DNA from: Streptomyces sp. WMMC500
Lineage (GTDB): Bacteria > Actinomycetota > Actinomycetes > Streptomycetales > Streptomycetaceae
Direction of reading: 5' to 3'
Length of the DNA: 64,000 nt
Assembly: GCF_027497195.1 (NCBI RefSeq)
Contig: NZ_CP114905.1
Coordinates: forward strand, 4,847,001 to 4,911,000
Position numbers and translations under genes: made by a program
The notes under the pieces: model-generated
What the model was told of the DNA's origin: nothing
What the model saw: the letters and a program-made list of their open reading frames with translations, nothing else
Databases searched by the model: none
Part shown: positions 63,218 to 64,000 of the stretch, one piece after another
Position numbering within the stretch: position 1 is the stretch's first letter
Layout of the letters: the number at the start of each line of letters is the position of its first letter

Positions 63218-63781
63218 TCAGGGGGTGGGGGTCCGGCGGGCGCGGAAGGCGGCGGCTTTGACGCGGCTCTGGCAGGCGGTGGAGCAGAACTGGCGGGCGG
63301 CGTTGCGGGAGTTGTCGACGTAGACGCGGTCGCAGCGCGGGGCCCGGCAGACGCCGAGGCGGCCGGCGAGGTCGCTGCCGAGGGCGAGGGCGAGGGCGGT
63401 GGCGCAGCCGGCGCTCCAGCCGACGGCGAGGGTGTCGTCGCTGCCGTGGAAGTGGACCTGCCAGGGCTCGCCCGGTACGCGGTCGAGCTGGGGGCGGGCT
63501 CCGGTGCTGCGCAGGAGGGAGTTGAGCAGGTCGGCGGCGGCGTCGAGGTGCTGGTCCTCGACGGCTTCGAAGACGGCGCGTAGCTGCTCGGCGGTGCGGG
63601 CCAGGTACGCCGCAGCCGCGGGTGCGGCCCCGGCTTCGCCGGGGAGGGCGGCGGCGACGGCCGCCGGCAGGTCGGCGTCGCGGGGGGCGGTGTAGGGGCG
63701 ACCGCGGGCGGTGCCGTCGGTGAGGGTGTTCACCAGGGCGGCGGACACGTCCAGCAGCGTCGCTACGTGACTGTCGAACAT
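63218..63781 (-). CDS. CGNR zinc-finger (ABATE-domain) transcriptional regulator
   Basis: A 187-aa protein. The N-terminal ABATE-type domain (DVSAALVNTLTDGTARGRPY) is followed by the CGNR zinc finger CRAPRCDRVYVDNSRNAARQFCSTACQSRVKAAAFRARR. The first pair is C-x4-C. ATG63781 is the working start; GTG63784 and GTG63796 are alternatives. It is divergent from a truncated MFS gene, a frequent regulator-exporter pairing. Confidence 0.88.
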   Translation of the reverse strand: MFDSHVATLLDVSAALVNTLTDGTARGRPYTAPRDADLPAAVAAALPGEAGAAPAAAAYLARTAEQLRAVFEAVEDQHLDAAADLLNSLLRSTGARPQLDRVPGEPWQVHFHGSDDTLAVGWSAGCATALALALGSDLAGRLGVCRAPRCDRVYVDNSRNAARQFCSTACQSRVKAAAFRARRTPTP

Positions 63782-63839
63782 CACTTGACCGGTCACCCCT
63801 CGGGTCCTAGTTTCGTCACTGACATTATCTGATTCGCCG

Positions 63840-64000
63840 GTGACGGGGTGGTGGGGCGTGGGCCGTCTGCCGGCGGGGCAACGGTTGCCGCGGAGCGTCT
63901 GGGTGCTCGTCGCCGCCCGCACCGTCAACCGCCTCGGGGCGTTCTCCCTGCCCTTTCTCGCCGTGCTGATCACGAGGCGGTACGACGCCCCACCCGCGAC
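63840..64000 (+). CDS. MFS transporter, N-terminal fragment
   Basis: An open frame running off the right edge. Its translation LPRSVWVLVAARTVNRLGAFSLPFLAVLITRRYD is the first TM helix of an exporter-type MFS protein. The start is uncertain (GTG63840 or GTG63858). Divergent from the CGNR regulator, which probably controls it. Confidence 0.7.
   Translation, partial: MTGWWGVGRLPAGQRLPRSVWVLVAARTVNRLGAFSLPFLAVLITRRYDAPPA

Overview
The window is uniformly very GC-rich, with strong GC bias at third codon positions, frequent GTG starts and many 4-bp ATGA/GTGA overlaps. It also carries an IdeR/DmdR-type iron box, Nur-type boxes, a CsoR-type box, a spore-pigment-type type II PKS, a secreted Streptomyces-type phospholipase A2 and a GH62 arabinofuranosidase. 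Together these point to a Streptomyces or close relative. I see about 66 genes, and no rRNA, tRNA, CRISPR array, IS element or phage genes. It reads as an accessory/conditional part of a chromosome rather than a ribosomal or cell-division core.

Layout. 0-5 kb: a membrane-anchored hypothetical, an AfsK-like Ser/Thr kinase with a PQQ-type beta-propeller, and a BBE-type flavoprotein. 5-10.5 kb: a His-rich protein behind a CsoR-type copper operator, an MFS exporter with its ArsR regulator, a vapBC module, a FhuF-like ferric reductase and a photolyase. 10.6-16.8 kb: a stress/envelope block with a STAS anti-sigma antagonist, SigB/F-type sigma factor, PAP2-diacylglycerol kinase fusion, PRC-barrel, YihY, VanZ and DUF2267 proteins. 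17-19 kb: a hydrolase and an SRPBCC-ArsR pair with an inverted-repeat operator. 19-23 kb: an iron-siderophore ABC importer behind an iron box. 23-30 kb: a HEAT protein, Lnt, two MFS exporters and phospholipase A2. 30-35 kb: a DUF5685 protein with a very Cys-rich tail, small proteins, and an LLM flavin oxidoreductase-MarR-FMN reductase operon. 35-39 kb: a reduced whiE-type spore-pigment cluster. 39.5-43.7 kb: GH62, Fe-type superoxide dismutase, a TsaD paralogue with a GNAT gene, and an ABM monooxygenase. 43.7-47 kb: DUF574 methyltransferase, P450 and TerD-like protein. 47.5-49.2 kb: PadR and an APC permease sharing an operator palindrome. 49.3-54.3 kb: an arsenic-resistance island (arsC, two arsR, ACR3 pump, two flavoproteins). 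54.4-64 kb: a MurF paralogue, GNAT, orphan histidine kinase, an MMPL transporter beside a NarL-type two-component system, a DUF1707 protein, and a CGNR regulator divergent from a truncated MFS gene.

How the parts work together. The recurring theme is small, self-contained sensor-effector modules whose DNA operators can be read directly. These comprise copper (CsoR box), iron (iron box), nickel/oxidative stress (two Nur-like boxes around sodF and the tsaD paralogue), and arsenic (two ArsR systems, one with a duplicated operator). PadR-permease, MarR-LLM, ArsR-SRPBCC, ArsR-MFS and vapBC each have a recognisable dyad.

The most unexpected observations are four. First, a full-length second-copy-type tsaD with a coupled GNAT gene lies behind a Nur-like box that mirrors the sodF one. 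Second, a perfect 24-bp palindrome lies between those two boxes. Third, a near-identical operator occurs at two promoters in the ars island. Fourth, the DUF5685 protein ends in a tail of 17 Cys in about 42 residues. I did not find convincing evidence of a wholly new multi-gene system. The Nur-box/TsaD-GNAT unit is the best candidate for follow-up.
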